Notes under the pieces: model-generated
Told to the model about the DNA's origin: nothing
What the model saw: the letters and a program-made list of their open reading frames with translations, nothing else
Database searches by the model: none
Position numbers and translations under genes: made by a program
Part shown: positions 51,217-60,254 of the stretch, in pieces
How the letters are laid out: every line of letters starts with the position of its first letter
How positions within the stretch are numbered: the first letter of the stretch is position 1
NCBI GenBank assembly: GCA_014380615.1
Contig: JACMJM010000030.1
Location: 1 to 64,000, forward strand
From: Sphingobacteriaceae bacterium
GTDB taxonomy: Bacteria; Bacteroidota; Bacteroidia; Sphingobacteriales; Sphingobacteriaceae
Length of the DNA stretch: 64,000 nt
Direction: 5' to 3'

Positions 51217-53549
51217 AAAGGCATCCCGATACCGAAATTGTATTGCACAAATCGATAGGTATCTGGCGCATGGGTTCGTCCGTATTCCTCTTTAAATCCT
51301 TTATCCAGAAATTTCTTAAGAACCCATTGGTCTGAACCCCTAAATTGAGGATCCTTAATTTTAAAGCCCGCATCAAACCTTACAATAAAATACTCCGCGT
51401 CAAATCTTAATCCGGCTCCGGCCCCTATTGCCAATTGATTGAAAAATTCTTTGAATCTAAATTCACCGCCCGGATTAAGCGCACTCTTACGAATCCTCCA
51501 AACGTTACCAAAATCTGCAAACGTTGCGCCGGAAACCTTCGACCCAACAAAGTTATTTAGCAGCTTAAAACGATATTCGAGGTTGCTTTCAAGCTTCAAT
51601 TCGCCTAACTGATCGAGGGTTGTAAAACTTCGGCGTACCTCTTCATTTGCTAACGTGTCGCGATTGTAATTGCCGGGGCCAAGTGTTCGCGCCTGCCAGG
51701 CCCTTATTCCACTTGAACCTCCTGCATAGAAATTTTTCTCGAATGGCAGCTCGGCTCCTGAATTGCCGTAAGAGTAAACAATTCCGGGATTTATTCTTGC
51801 TATAAACTGTCGTTCACCGCCAAAGCTTCTGTAAACTCGAATATCTAACTCGTTTTTAACATATTGAAGATACGGTAAGCCCAAAAATGTATGTTTATCA
51901 TTTAACGCCCGGGCAAACAAACTTAAGGTGTTGCCGCCCACGTCTGCCGATGTTCGGAAATAAAGAAAATTGTCATACGTTAAAAGCCGAGATGCGTTCA
52001 ACGTATACGTGTATAAACTGCCCAGATTGAAATATTGCCTGTCGTTTGTTCTTATGTATAAATTATAGTTTTGCGCCCTTAACGACTCTTTAAAACCCTC
52101 ATCAAGTATTCCCTTTCGATACTCGATGTTTACCGGCGTAAAAGAATGAAGTTTGGTTCGGGTTTCAACCCAATCATACGTAAGAGAATTAATAAATAAA
52201 CGGCTTTTAAACGCACTCAGCTGATCGAATATTTGCAAGCTGGTTGAAATTGTGGTATGCGGAACACCATTTTTGCCAAGCCGGGATGTATTAAACGGTG
52301 TTAATAATCTGGGGAAAGTTAAGTTAATCGCAAATTGAATATCGCGGTTAAAAATCCTGTCGGCGAGCTTTCCCTTCAGCGCGGTATTTAAGAGCAAACC
52401 ATACCTCACCCGAAAGTCGAGTTGTTCAGCCCCTCCGAAAACATTCCGGTTAGTATAGGTATTCCCAATGTTAAAGCCTCTTCTTCCAGAGTTAAACGTA
52501 TACTCACCTTCCACTTTGTCGCTCAATCTCTTCATCGGCGTGGTTTCTATCTCTACATCGAGATTAGTGCTGTCGCTTGCTTTTCTGTATTCTATTTTTA
52601 CGTTTTTAAACACGTTAAGGTCAAATAACCTGTTATAAGTTAAATTCTTTTTTTCAACGTTATACTTTTCGCCTTTTTTTAAATAATTATATCTGATAAC
52701 CGTTTTCGGATTAAACCGATGTGAATAGTCTTTAAAAAAATATTGAGAATCAACTACAGCCGAATCAGCAATACCCTCTGTTTTCCCGTTACTTCCCCTT
52801 ATTAAAAAAGAAGTATTGTTTAGGTAATACACCTTATGCGCGGGTTGATTGTCCGGGTTATCAAGCGTCATTTTTACATTAGCGGCTCCCGCATACAAAT
52901 GCGTATCAACAGAGAACTTTACATATTGGGGTTTGTAATCGTAATATCCGTTGTGTTGCAGCAAATCGAAAATTTGTTTACTCTCGTTTCTCAAAGAATC
53001 GCCGTCATACCTCGAACCATTGGTAATTTTGGTAAATGAAGTGCGGTTTTGTACATATAAAGCTCTTACAAGGGTATCTTTTATGTCGTATGAAAACTCT
53101 CTGATAGTGAATGATTGCCCTGGAAAAGCGGTAAAAGTAATAAAGGCCTTTTTATTCTTAACCCTTACTTCTTGTTTTACTTTGGCTTTAAAAAAACTTT
53201 TATCAAACAAAAACTTTTCAAGCTCTCTCCTCGCTATTTCAACTAACGAACTATCAAGCAAATTAGGAGGCTCGCCGATGTCTTTAATTTTACCCTTACG
53301 GTATTTGCCGTTTTTGGTATTAAAAAAATTGTATAGGGCCAGGTTAAGCCTCGAATTAGCTTTAATATCTCGCGGCACATATAGCTTAGCCTGTTCGGCG
53401 AATTGCTTGTCGATACCGTTAATGGTAACCCGCCTTACAAGTTTCTGGTCATCAGTAAGGTATCGGGTAGCAGAACATCCCGATAAAAAAATCGCTAAAA
53501 ACAGTATACTTGCAACACAGAAAGAACTAACGGTAAAATATGCTTTCAA
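51213..53549 (-). CDS. tamL: TamL-like lipidated outer-membrane assembly protein (Omp85 family)
   Basis: A 778-aa Omp85 protein. The signal peptide has lipobox LSGC (Cys25), so it is lipid-modified, as described for Bacteroidota TamL. Several POTRA-like domains span about 40-330 (RRVTINGIDKQF, GQSFTIREFSYDI, NVEKKNLTYNRLFDLNVFKNVKIEYR). A 16-strand barrel follows (about 350-778), with FYAGGSSGIRAWQARTLGPG, the RGF-like region, and a C-terminal strand ending in Phe. The likely role is insertion of outer-membrane proteins with a TamB partner, which is not in the window. The start is TTG at 53549 and overlaps by ten bases the start of the divergent methyltransferase gene. Confidence 0.88.
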   Translation of the reverse strand: MKAYFTVSSFCVASILFLAIFLSGCSATRYLTDDQKLVRRVTINGIDKQFAEQAKLYVPRDIKANSRLNLALYNFFNTKNGKYRKGKIKDIGEPPNLLDSSLVEIARRELEKFLFDKSFFKAKVKQEVRVKNKKAFITFTAFPGQSFTIREFSYDIKDTLVRALYVQNRTSFTKITNGSRYDGDSLRNESKQIFDLLQHNGYYDYKPQYVKFSVDTHLYAGAANVKMTLDNPDNQPAHKVYYLNNTSFLIRGSNGKTEGIADSAVVDSQYFFKDYSHRFNPKTVIRYNYLKKGEKYNVEKKNLTYNRLFDLNVFKNVKIEYRKASDSTNLDVEIETTPMKRLSDKVEGEYTFNSGRRGFNIGNTYTNRNVFGGAEQLDFRVRYGLLLNTALKGKLADRIFNRDIQFAINLTFPRLLTPFNTSRLGKNGVPHTTISTSLQIFDQLSAFKSRLFINSLTYDWVETRTKLHSFTPVNIEYRKGILDEGFKESLRAQNYNLYIRTNDRQYFNLGSLYTYTLNASRLLTYDNFLYFRTSADVGGNTLSLFARALNDKHTFLGLPYLQYVKNELDIRVYRSFGGERQFIARINPGIVYSYGNSGAELPFEKNFYAGGSSGIRAWQARTLGPGNYNRDTLANEEVRRSFTTLDQLGELKLESNLEYRFKLLNNFVGSKVSGATFADFGNVWRIRKSALNPGGEFRFKEFFNQLAIGAGAGLRFDAEYFIVRFDAGFKIKDPQFRGSDQWVLKKFLDKGFKEEYGRTHAPDTYRFVQYNFGIGMPF

Positions 53550-54283
53550 AATCTCAAATCAGTTTTGTAAATGCATTACATCAAAAAAAACACAGAAAAG
53601 AGCATCATCTTTTCATAGCGGAAGGGAGTAAATCAATCCTCGAATTTACACAATCCAACTATCGTGTAGATACAATTTTTCATACTTCCGAAGCAGCCCC
53701 AAAAATGGTTAATTTATCACAGAATATAAAGCTGCTGGAGATAACCGATTCGGAATTAAAAAAAATAAGCACATTAACTACTCCGCATGATGCTTTAGCT
53801 CTTATACACATCCCTCAAAGAACCGAAACAAAGCAAGAAAGTTTTAAAGGTAAACATGTGCTGGTGCTTGACGGAATCCAGGATCCTGGTAATTTGGGGA
53901 CGATTATACGAACCGCGGATTGGTTCGGACTATCGGACATTATCTGCTCGGGAGATACGGTAGAAGCCTATAATCCTAAAGTGGTACAGGCCAGCATGGG
54001 TTCGCTTTCGCGGATTAATGTTTATTATGAAGATCTTACAACGTTTTTTTCCTCTTCAAGCATGCCCGTTTGGGGAGCGGTGTTTGACGGAAAACCACTG
54101 TACAATGCCGATTTTGGCTGTGAGGGATATATCATTTTGGGCAACGAAGGGAATGGTATTTCGGCCGGGATTAAACAATTCATTCAAACCGGCATCACCA
54201 TTCCGAAGTTCGGACAGGCCGAATCGCTCAATGTTGCTATTTCTGCCGCAATTATTTGCTCCGAACTAAAAAGAAATCGGTAA
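53540..54283 (+). CDS. SpoU/TrmH-family RNA methyltransferase
   Basis: A 247-aa SPOUT enzyme that would 2'-O-methylate tRNA or rRNA. The N-terminal substrate domain (SKSQISFVNALHQKKHRKEHHLFIAEGSKSILEF) is followed by the knotted SAM-binding domain (VLDGIQDPGNLGTIIRTADWFGLS, ILGNEGNGIS and IPKFGQAESLNVAISAAIICSEL). It is distinct from the rlmB-like gene at 16233; the exact target is not predictable. Its ATG lies inside the first codons of the divergent tamL, so the two genes need promoters within each other. tRNA-Cys follows 52 bases after its stop. Confidence 0.88.
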   Translation: MLSKSQISFVNALHQKKHRKEHHLFIAEGSKSILEFTQSNYRVDTIFHTSEAAPKMVNLSQNIKLLEITDSELKKISTLTTPHDALALIHIPQRTETKQESFKGKHVLVLDGIQDPGNLGTIIRTADWFGLSDIICSGDTVEAYNPKVVQASMGSLSRINVYYEDLTTFFSSSSMPVWGAVFDGKPLYNADFGCEGYIILGNEGNGISAGIKQFIQTGITIPKFGQAESLNVAISAAIICSELKRNR

Positions 54284-54289
54284 ATAATA

Positions 54290-54319
54290 TTGGGCAACAA
54301 CAATAAATTACTATTTTTG
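54290..54319 (+). promoter_or_regulatory. Promoter of tRNA-Cys
   Basis: TTG at 54290 and TATTTTTG at 54312-54319 are separated by 19 bases, matching the Bacteroidota -33/-7 arrangement. The -7 box ends 16 bases before the tRNA 5' end. Confidence 0.65.
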
Positions 54320-54335
54320 CAATCCTTTAAGAAAA

Positions 54336-54406
54336 GGTCGGATGGCCGAGTGGCTAGGCAGAGGTCTGCAAAACCTCCTACAGCGGTTCGAATCCGCTTC
54401 CGACCT
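54336..54406 (+). tRNA. tRNA-Cys (anticodon GCA)
   Basis: Acceptor stem GGTCGGA (54336) pairs with TCCGACC (54399-54405). The anticodon arm GAGGT-CTGCAAA-ACCTC gives anticodon GCA, and the T arm has GCGGTTCGAATCCGC. The discriminator is T, as expected for Cys. CCA is not encoded. A 59-codon gene follows 29 bases on. Confidence 0.96.
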
Positions 54407-54434
54407 CAGAGGATAAAGTTTTAAAAAGAAAATC

Positions 54435-54614
54435 ATGGCAGTTACACGATTAAAGAGAAAAGACAGAAGAAATAAAACGGTTTCCCGTCTGGAAGTTCAG
54501 TTTCTAAAATTAGGCCGCAGCCTTGAAAAAGGCAGCCGTTCCAGAGAATCTGCTACTAGCCAGCTGGCTAAAAACAATGCGGTTTTAGCTCAAGTAGAAG
54601 CACAGGCAAAATAG
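54435..54614 (+). CDS. Small basic protein (59 aa)
   Basis: A short ORF starting ATG at 54435 and ending TAG at 54614. The product is strongly basic at the N-terminus (AVTRLKRKDRRNKTVSRLE) and then helical with Ala, Gln and Ser (SRESATSQLAKNNAVLAQVEAQAK). The composition suggests nucleic-acid or ribosome binding, but I do not know a named family. It is followed at once by a strong terminator, has a sensible start context and shares the tRNA-Cys transcription unit by position. It is shorter than typical ORF cut-offs and easily missed. Confidence 0.75.
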   Translation: MAVTRLKRKDRRNKTVSRLEVQFLKLGRSLEKGSRSRESATSQLAKNNAVLAQVEAQAK

Positions 54615-54637
54615 TTTTGCATTATTTCCGCAAAAAA

Positions 54638-54671
54638 AATCCAGAGGGTAAGCCTTCCGGATTTTTTTTTT
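54638..54671. terminator. Terminator after the small basic protein
   Basis: AATCCAGAGG (54638-54647) pairs with CCTTCCGGATT (54653 on) with one mismatch, then ten T. The upstream A run gives the same function on the other strand for the convergent pyrD. Confidence 0.82.
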
Positions 54672-54683
54672 GCGCCTTGATTA

Positions 54684-55709
54684 TTACATTTTCAGGATCG
54701 CGCTGTTTATTTTTTTAATTAATGCGGGGCCTTCATAAATAAATCCGGTATAAATCTGTATCAGGTCGGCACCGGCATTTAACTTCTCAATAGCATCCAC
54801 TCCGGAGTGAATGCCTCCTACTCCGATTATCGGAAACGCTTTACCCGATTTTTCTGATAAGTAACGAATCACCTCTGTTGACCGCTTAGTTAGTGGTTTG
54901 CCGCTTAATCCTCCTGCTTCTGCTTTCAACTTATTTTGCGACGTTAAATCCTCTCTGCTTAAAGTGGTGTTCGTTGCTATAACCCCCGCAATTTTAGTTT
55001 CCTTAACAATCTCTATAATATCGTCTAATTGTGCGTCGCTAAGGTCCGGGGCAATTTTCAGTAGAATGGGCCTTGAGATATTATTCTTGCTGTTTCGTTG
55101 TTGCAGCGTATTCAAAATAGCTTTAAGCGGGCCCTTCTCTTGAAGCTCGCGAAGGCCGGGCGTATTTGGGGAGCTAACGTTTACAACGAAGTAATCAACC
55201 ACATCAAACAGAGCATCAAAGCATTTTATATAGTCGCTAACAGCATCATCGTTGGGTGTGAGCTTGTTCTTACCAATATTCCCTCCGATGATTACACCAT
55301 CACGTTTTAAATGCTTTAAACGAAGAGCAGCAACTTCGGCTCCTTCGTTATTAAAGCCCATGCGGTTAATTAAAGCCGCATCGTTAGGTAATCTAAACAT
55401 CCGGGGCTTTTCATTTCCCGGTTGCGGAAGAGGTGTTACCGTCCCAATTTCTATAAATCCGAACCCGAAGTTTGAAAGTTCGGCGATAGATGTCGCATTT
55501 TTATCAAATCCCGCAGCCATACCTACCGGGTTTTTAAACTTCAATCCAAATACTTCACGCTCTAATCGCGGGTCGTCAAGCGTAAAGATTTTTTTTAACA
55601 AGGACGATACACCCCATATCTTATTTAGCGTCTTTAGTGTCCCGGTAACGAAATAATGAATTTTCTCAGGCTCGAATCGAAAAAACAGAGGCTTTATTAG
55701 TTGATACAT
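54684..55709 (-). CDS. pyrD: Dihydroorotate dehydrogenase (quinone)
   Basis: A 341-aa class 2 dihydroorotate dehydrogenase, bound to the inner membrane by its N-terminal helices, feeding electrons to quinone in pyrimidine synthesis. The N-terminus ([17 protein letters not shown]), [50 protein letters not shown] with catalytic Ser, and the C-terminal FMN site [32 protein letters not shown] are complete. Length is normal. It converges on the terminator at 54638 and is divergent from mnmD. Confidence 0.96.
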   Translation of the reverse strand: MYQLIKPLFFRFEPEKIHYFVTGTLKTLNKIWGVSSLLKKIFTLDDPRLEREVFGLKFKNPVGMAAGFDKNATSIAELSNFGFGFIEIGTVTPLPQPGNEKPRMFRLPNDAALINRMGFNNEGAEVAALRLKHLKRDGVIIGGNIGKNKLTPNDDAVSDYIKCFDALFDVVDYFVVNVSSPNTPGLRELQEKGPLKAILNTLQQRNSKNNISRPILLKIAPDLSDAQLDDIIEIVKETKIAGVIATNTTLSREDLTSQNKLKAEAGGLSGKPLTKRSTEVIRYLSEKSGKAFPIIGVGGIHSGVDAIEKLNAGADLIQIYTGFIYEGPALIKKINSAILKM

Positions 55710-55769
55710 ACAGCAAAAATACTGGAATTATTGGTTTAAGATTATAATCTCTATCCGCTTATTTACATT

Positions 55770-55777
55770 TAAATTTG
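55770..55777 (+). promoter_or_regulatory. -7 box of mnmD
   Basis: TAAATTTG fits TAnnTTTG, seven bases before the mnmD ATG; a -33 element is not obvious. Confidence 0.4.
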
Positions 55778-55784
55778 CGCACAT

Positions 55785-56465
55785 ATGTCAGCACCTAAAC
55801 TCGAGTTTGTAACCACGGCCGATGGATCTAAAACCATTTTCAACCCTTTAGTAGGCGAAAATTACCACTCTAAACACGGGGCACTTCAGGAAAGCCGTCA
55901 CGTTTTTTTGAGGTCGGGTTTAGAGTTCTTTCTTGAGAAAAACCCCGGAAATGACGTTTCAATACTGGAAGTAGGATTTGGCACCGGATTAAATTTCCTT
56001 TTAAGTGCCGATTACTGCACCCGCAACCGCTTAAATTTATCATACACAGGAATTGAAGCCTATCCCTTAACTCCCGAAATGATTGCCGCTACAGAATACG
56101 AATCGTACATAGACGTATCCTTGTACCAATCTTTCCTATCGCAGTATTCCGAAAGTTTGAGCAGGGAGCTTAGTTTAAATCATTATTCGCGACTTGAAAT
56201 TGCCCCGGTCGAACTATTAAATTTTAATACGGAAAAAACGTTTGACGTTCTCTATTTCGATGCGTTTGCGGCCATACACCAGCCCGAAATGTGGACAGAC
56301 GAAGCACTGGCGCATTGTTGCCTTTTTTTAAAACCAGGAGGCATTTTTGTAACTTACGCTATAACAGGAAACTTAAAGCGTTCTATGAAAAGTCTTAATT
56401 TTTCTATTGAAAAAGCACCCGGCGCACCCGGAAAAAGAGAGATGCTGAGAGCCACAAAAAAATAG
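55785..56465 (+). CDS. mnmD: tRNA U34 methyltransferase (MnmD)
   Basis: A 226-aa class I SAM methyltransferase that completes mnm5(s2)U34 in tRNA. SAM motif ILEVGFGTGLNFLLSADY is at about 65-82, and the DALYFDAFA-type motif (VLYFDAFAAIHQPEMWTDEAL) is near 165-185, with the N-terminal STADGSKTIFN-type sequence and ENYHSKHGALQESRHVFL typical of the DUF752/MnmD family. The bacterial fusion MnmC has an extra FAD oxidoreductase half; here only the methyltransferase half is present, as usual for Bacteroidota. Single gene, divergent from pyrD. Confidence 0.9.
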   Translation: MSAPKLEFVTTADGSKTIFNPLVGENYHSKHGALQESRHVFLRSGLEFFLEKNPGNDVSILEVGFGTGLNFLLSADYCTRNRLNLSYTGIEAYPLTPEMIAATEYESYIDVSLYQSFLSQYSESLSRELSLNHYSRLEIAPVELLNFNTEKTFDVLYFDAFAAIHQPEMWTDEALAHCCLFLKPGGIFVTYAITGNLKRSMKSLNFSIEKAPGAPGKREMLRATKK

Positions 56466-56515
56466 CGGCAATTTATTTATTATCTCTATTTTAGAAACCT
56501 GTAAAGCTTATAATA

Positions 56516-56917
56516 ATGAAAACACGCACCCTTGTAATTTTGACCCTCATTTTGTGTATTGTAATCGGCACTTCGGCCACTATGCCGCAACAAGATGAGA
56601 AGAAGCAACCCGAATACAAAAACCTTAAAGTTCTTCCTAAAAAAATCAGCCACGACGACCTGGATAAGGTGATGGATCATTACAATGCCGCTTTAGGGGT
56701 AAAATGCAATTTTTGTCATGTACGAAATGAGCAAACTAAGAAATTGGATTTCGCGAGCGACGCGAAAGAAGAAAAGCTTATAGCCCGCTCGATGATGAAA
56801 ATGACAAACAAGCTGAATGTTAAAAACTTTGGCGAAAAGAAAGATCAATATAACCAGGCAGTTATGGAAGTTAGCTGTACAACATGCCATAGGGGAAAAT
56901 CTCATCCGGAAGGCTAA
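56516..56917 (+). CDS. Small diheme c-type cytochrome
   Basis: A 133-aa exported protein. The signal peptide (RTLVILTLILCIVIGTSATMPQ) is followed by two heme-binding motifs, CNFCH (about 62-66) and CTTCH (about 123-127). Residues 35-60 (NLKVLPKKISHDDLDKVMDHYNAALGVKC) resemble the photosynthetic-reaction-centre cytochrome c subunit family. It would carry electrons in the periplasm; the partner is unknown. It stands 15 bases before mazG and may share a transcript, but the functions look unrelated. Confidence 0.85.
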   Translation: MKTRTLVILTLILCIVIGTSATMPQQDEKKQPEYKNLKVLPKKISHDDLDKVMDHYNAALGVKCNFCHVRNEQTKKLDFASDAKEEKLIARSMMKMTNKLNVKNFGEKKDQYNQAVMEVSCTTCHRGKSHPEG

Positions 56918-56931
56918 TCTGCATTACTTAT

Positions 56932-57741
56932 ATGCCAGCCAATATTCCACCATCAGCGGCCAACACTCCGCCAGCAGCTTTCGAACGTTTACTTACCATA
57001 ATGGACACCTTGCGTGAGCAATGCCCATGGGATAAAAAGCAAACACTCGAAACACTTCGACATTTAACCATCGAAGAAACATATGAATTATCTGACGCCA
57101 TTCTTGAAGGCGATAAACAGGAAATAAAAAAAGAACTGGGCGATATAATGCTTCACCTCGTTTTCTACGCACGCATCGGCTCAGAAACCGGCGACTTCAA
57201 TATAACGGATGTTTTGAACAGTATCTGCGAAAAGCTGATTCACCGGCACCCGCACATTTACGGAGACATTACTGTAAACAACGAAGAAGATGTAAAGCGA
57301 AACTGGGAACAGCTAAAGCTAAAAGAAGGAAACCAATCGGTTCTGGAGGGTGTTCCGGCCTCATTGCCCGCTTTAATCAAAGCCTCACGCATTCAGGAAA
57401 AAGCCCGGGGCGTAGGTTTTGATTGGGAAGAAAAAAGCCAGGTATGGGAAAAAGTTGAAGAAGAAATGAAAGAATTCAGAGACGAATTTAATGCGGCAGA
57501 TGACACCCTGATTGACAAAGACAGAGCCGAAAACGAGTTTGGAGACCTCCTCTTCTCGCTGATTAATTATGCCCGATTCATCAACATTAACCCCGAAGAC
57601 GCACTTGAAAAAACCAATAAAAAGTTTGTGAAGCGATTTCAGTATCTCGAAACTAAAGCAGCAGAACTGAACAAAAGCCTTAAAGACATGACCTTGGCAG
57701 AAATGGATATTTTTTGGAATGAAGCCAAAACATTATCCTGA
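56932..57741 (+). CDS. mazG: Nucleoside triphosphate pyrophosphohydrolase MazG
   Basis: A 269-aa enzyme hydrolysing (d)NTPs to monophosphates and pyrophosphate. It has two MazG domains: the first (about 20-130) has REQCPWDKKQTLETLRHLTIEETYELSDAI and KKELGDIMLHLVFYARI with the metal-binding EExxE/ExxD pattern; the second (about 165-260) has KVEEEMKEFRDEF and ENEFGDLLFSLINYARF. Length and layout fit the E. coli type. It does not resemble the mazE-mazF toxin genes, which are unrelated. Start ATG 56932 (MPANIPPSAANTPPAAF) has a short Pro/Ala-rich leader. Confidence 0.92.
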   Translation: MPANIPPSAANTPPAAFERLLTIMDTLREQCPWDKKQTLETLRHLTIEETYELSDAILEGDKQEIKKELGDIMLHLVFYARIGSETGDFNITDVLNSICEKLIHRHPHIYGDITVNNEEDVKRNWEQLKLKEGNQSVLEGVPASLPALIKASRIQEKARGVGFDWEEKSQVWEKVEEEMKEFRDEFNAADDTLIDKDRAENEFGDLLFSLINYARFININPEDALEKTNKKFVKRFQYLETKAAELNKSLKDMTLAEMDIFWNEAKTLS

Positions 57742-57894
57742 CTTTTCTTCGTATTTTTATTTATCTGATAATTTTCTTCTACACCATGTATCACTATCAT
57801 TTCGATAACCGTACTGTATATACGAGAAATGAATTACCGGTTGTAGCCTGGCTTTAATCAGCGATACCTTATAAACTGCGAGCAAAGGATCTTC

Positions 57895-58461
57895 ATGCAA
57901 AAGACAATCGGCATATCAGAACTTGATTTAATAAAAGGATGTAAGTCGGGGGATCTGAAAGCGCAGGAATTGCTGTATAAGCAGTTTTATGGATATGCTA
58001 TGGGCGTTGCGTTAAGGTATTTGTCGAACCGGGATGATGCGATGGAGGTGGTAAACGATTCGTTTATAAAGGCCTTTAAAGGCATTCGATTTTTTAACGA
58101 TAATCAGCCTTTCAGGGCATGGCTAAGACGTATTATAGTGAATACTTCTATAGACTGCCATCGCAAAAATTCAAAGCACAAAGAACAACTGGATATTGAA
58201 TATGCCGCAAACGAAGGTAAAGCAGCCGAAATTTTAGAGAGTTTAACAGCTAAAGACATTTTAAATTTGCTAAACGCATTACCTGATATACACCGAATGG
58301 TTTTCAACTTATACGAAATGGATGGGTATAGCCATGATGAAATAGCTGAAATGCTTACTATTCCGGCAAGCTCTTCAAGAGTTTATTTAAGCAGGGCGAA
58401 AGAAAGGTTACGGGTGTTTTTAAAGCAACAGGAAACAGATTATGAGCGAACAATTCGATAA
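57895..58461 (+). CDS. ECF RNA polymerase sigma factor
   Basis: A 188-aa group 4 sigma factor. Region 2 (about 20-90: AQELLYKQFYGYAMGVALRYLSNRDDAMEVVNDSFIKAFKGI, RAWLRRIIVNTSID) and region 4 (about 125-180: LNALPDIHRMVFNLYEMDGYSHDEIAEML, SSSRVYLSRAKERL) are complete, with no region 3. It redirects RNA polymerase to a small set of promoters. Its stop overlaps the start of the next gene by 20 bases, and that protein begins with a cytoplasmic segment and a membrane helix, so it may act as its anti-sigma factor. The target promoter is not known. Confidence 0.92.
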   Translation: MQKTIGISELDLIKGCKSGDLKAQELLYKQFYGYAMGVALRYLSNRDDAMEVVNDSFIKAFKGIRFFNDNQPFRAWLRRIIVNTSIDCHRKNSKHKEQLDIEYAANEGKAAEILESLTAKDILNLLNALPDIHRMVFNLYEMDGYSHDEIAEMLTIPASSSRVYLSRAKERLRVFLKQQETDYERTIR

Positions 58462-59773
58462 AAAACTCATAAACAAGATAAATGAAGTCTTCGAGAATTT
58501 CGAAGACGATTCTGCTAATAACGGTTGGGAAGAATTACGCAAAAAATTTCCCGAAAAGTCTAAATCCCGGCGAGGATTATGGTGGTTTAGCTCGGCTGCG
58601 GCTATACTTTTGATTATGGGAGTATGGTTTTATTCCGACAGTGAAAAGTTAGAAGTGGTTAAACTTTCTAAACCAGCTTTCAAAACCACCGCTGTTGATA
58701 CCACAAATCTACTGAGTAAAGCAGTCGGCAGTTTTGTAGAAAATAAACCAGCCGCATCGGTAAAATCAGCTCAACGAATCAAAAAAACAAGCTCTCAGGC
58801 GAAAAGAAAGGTAACCTTTGTTCACAAGGCAGACCTTCTGCCTCAAACCGCACAAGAATTTAGAGAATCGGGCTCAGAACATGATCTAACCATAATGGCA
58901 CTCTCATCTCCGGCATCAAAAAACGAAACGGAGCCTGAACTCGAAGGGGTAGCAAACGCAACTAAGAATCAATCAACCCCAATAGCTCAAAGTACACACG
59001 AAACAGAAAACAAGGAGGTCTTTCCCTCCGAAGTTATCTCAAGAGAACAATTATCAAAATTAATACGTCCCGAGGGCCAGGAAAAGGCACAAAAAAACAA
59101 GAAATTCAGTTTTGCTTTTTTTGCCGGCAGTTATTTTACCTATGCCAACGGAAGTGAAACCAGCATGAATACTGGTGCCGGAATTTCCTCCGAACTTAAA
59201 ATCAGTAAAAAAGTTCGTTTATCCACAGGGCTGTCGCTCGGACAAAATTCGCTTAAATATGAAAAGGAAATACCAAGAGAAGCCACGGCAAACTTCGGCC
59301 GGGCAGGCAACCGCGACGGCAGGTTTAATGAGTATTATGCTGTGGCCGCTCAGGATGCTCTTGCTTCAAGTTACAGATCAACGTTAACTATCAGTTCATA
59401 CGATGCCCGATTATTGGGTTTTGACATTCCGATTAACATAAAATACTTATTATTGCAAAAGAAAAACACACTCTACTTAAGTACTGGATTTAGTTCAAAC
59501 TTTTTTATTAGCGAGTCGTATACCTACGACTATAGTTATAAGAACGCTTTTAGCCTTTCATCGCAAGAGCCGGAACAAGAAGATACAAATCGGTTTCAAA
59601 GCGTTGATTTTGCCAGAATTTTGAATTTTTCTATTGGTTTGGAACATACATTAAATAAGAAAACAAGACTTTCGTTTGAACCCTTTGTAAAATATCCCCT
59701 GTCGGGCCTTGGGAGCCACGATTTAAGATTCGGAGCGGCAGGAATGAATATAAAATTTAATTTTAATCACTAA
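58442..59773 (+). CDS. Membrane protein with a C-terminal barrel-like domain, possible anti-sigma partner
   Basis: A 443-aa protein. Residues 1-45 are cytosolic (FDKKLINKINEVFENFEDDSANNGWEELRKKF), one membrane helix follows at about 47-65 (WWFSSAAAILLIMGVWFY), then a low-complexity charged linker (about 70-215), and a C-terminal beta-rich domain (about 220-443; FAFFAGSYFTYANGS, SISKKVRLSTGLSLGQNSLKY, RLSFEPFVKYPLSGLG, LRFGAAGMNIKFNF) resembling an outer-membrane barrel. This topology occurs downstream of ECF sigma genes in Bacteroidota. The N-terminus does not show a ZAS zinc motif. An anti-sigma role is inferred from gene overlap only. Confidence 0.75.
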   Translation: MSEQFDKKLINKINEVFENFEDDSANNGWEELRKKFPEKSKSRRGLWWFSSAAAILLIMGVWFYSDSEKLEVVKLSKPAFKTTAVDTTNLLSKAVGSFVENKPAASVKSAQRIKKTSSQAKRKVTFVHKADLLPQTAQEFRESGSEHDLTIMALSSPASKNETEPELEGVANATKNQSTPIAQSTHETENKEVFPSEVISREQLSKLIRPEGQEKAQKNKKFSFAFFAGSYFTYANGSETSMNTGAGISSELKISKKVRLSTGLSLGQNSLKYEKEIPREATANFGRAGNRDGRFNEYYAVAAQDALASSYRSTLTISSYDARLLGFDIPINIKYLLLQKKNTLYLSTGFSSNFFISESYTYDYSYKNAFSLSSQEPEQEDTNRFQSVDFARILNFSIGLEHTLNKKTRLSFEPFVKYPLSGLGSHDLRFGAAGMNIKFNFNH

Positions 59774-59801
59774 AATACACACACAATCTACTACTATCTT
59801 A

Positions 59802-60254
59802 ATGAAATCATTTACCAAATTGCTCGCTGGCATTTCATGCCTTAGTATATCTTTTTTTTCCTGCGAGAAAGAATCTGTTAAAATAGACAAAGAAAACTCG
59901 TTCAATGTCCAGTTTAAATCTACCATCGATGAAAGTGTGGTTTTGAAGAACGATCAGGAAAATATTCTTATCCAGGTTAAAAACATAAACGACAAACGTT
60001 GTTCAGGCCATTTGGATTGTTCCGATCCGGGCGTAGCTACGGTTCGGTTTAAATTATCCAACAGAAAAAACGCTGAAGCCGAATCTCTCTTATTTCTTGG
60101 TGCAATAGAAGGTCAACATAAACTGAAAGATAGCGTAAACGTTCGACTTGACAATAGCTGGTATACAGTAACCTTACATAAAGTAAACCCTCACCCCATG
60201 GCAGATAGCACTGAAGTGCAAACAGCCGAAATGTGTGTAAAACGGAAACTGTAA
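59802..60254 (+). CDS. Small lipoprotein, unknown function
   Basis: A 150-aa protein with a lipoprotein signal: KLLAGISCLSISFFSC, lipobox Cys at about residue 24, then an acidic mature start. The mature part is predicted beta-rich (FNVQFKSTIDESVVLKNDQENILIQVKNI, ATVRFKLSN) with two Cys (KRCSGHLDCSD) that could form a disulfide. No family is recognised. It is 28 bases after the barrel-type gene and may belong to the same sigma-factor transcription unit. Its stop is adjacent to the end of the convergent permease gene. Confidence 0.65.
   Translation: MKSFTKLLAGISCLSISFFSCEKESVKIDKENSFNVQFKSTIDESVVLKNDQENILIQVKNINDKRCSGHLDCSDPGVATVRFKLSNRKNAEAESLLFLGAIEGQHKLKDSVNVRLDNSWYTVTLHKVNPHPMADSTEVQTAEMCVKRKL

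Noticed and set aside
56932..57741. A toxin-antitoxin reading of mazG
   Set aside because: The protein has two MazG pyrophosphohydrolase domains and no MazE/MazF relation.
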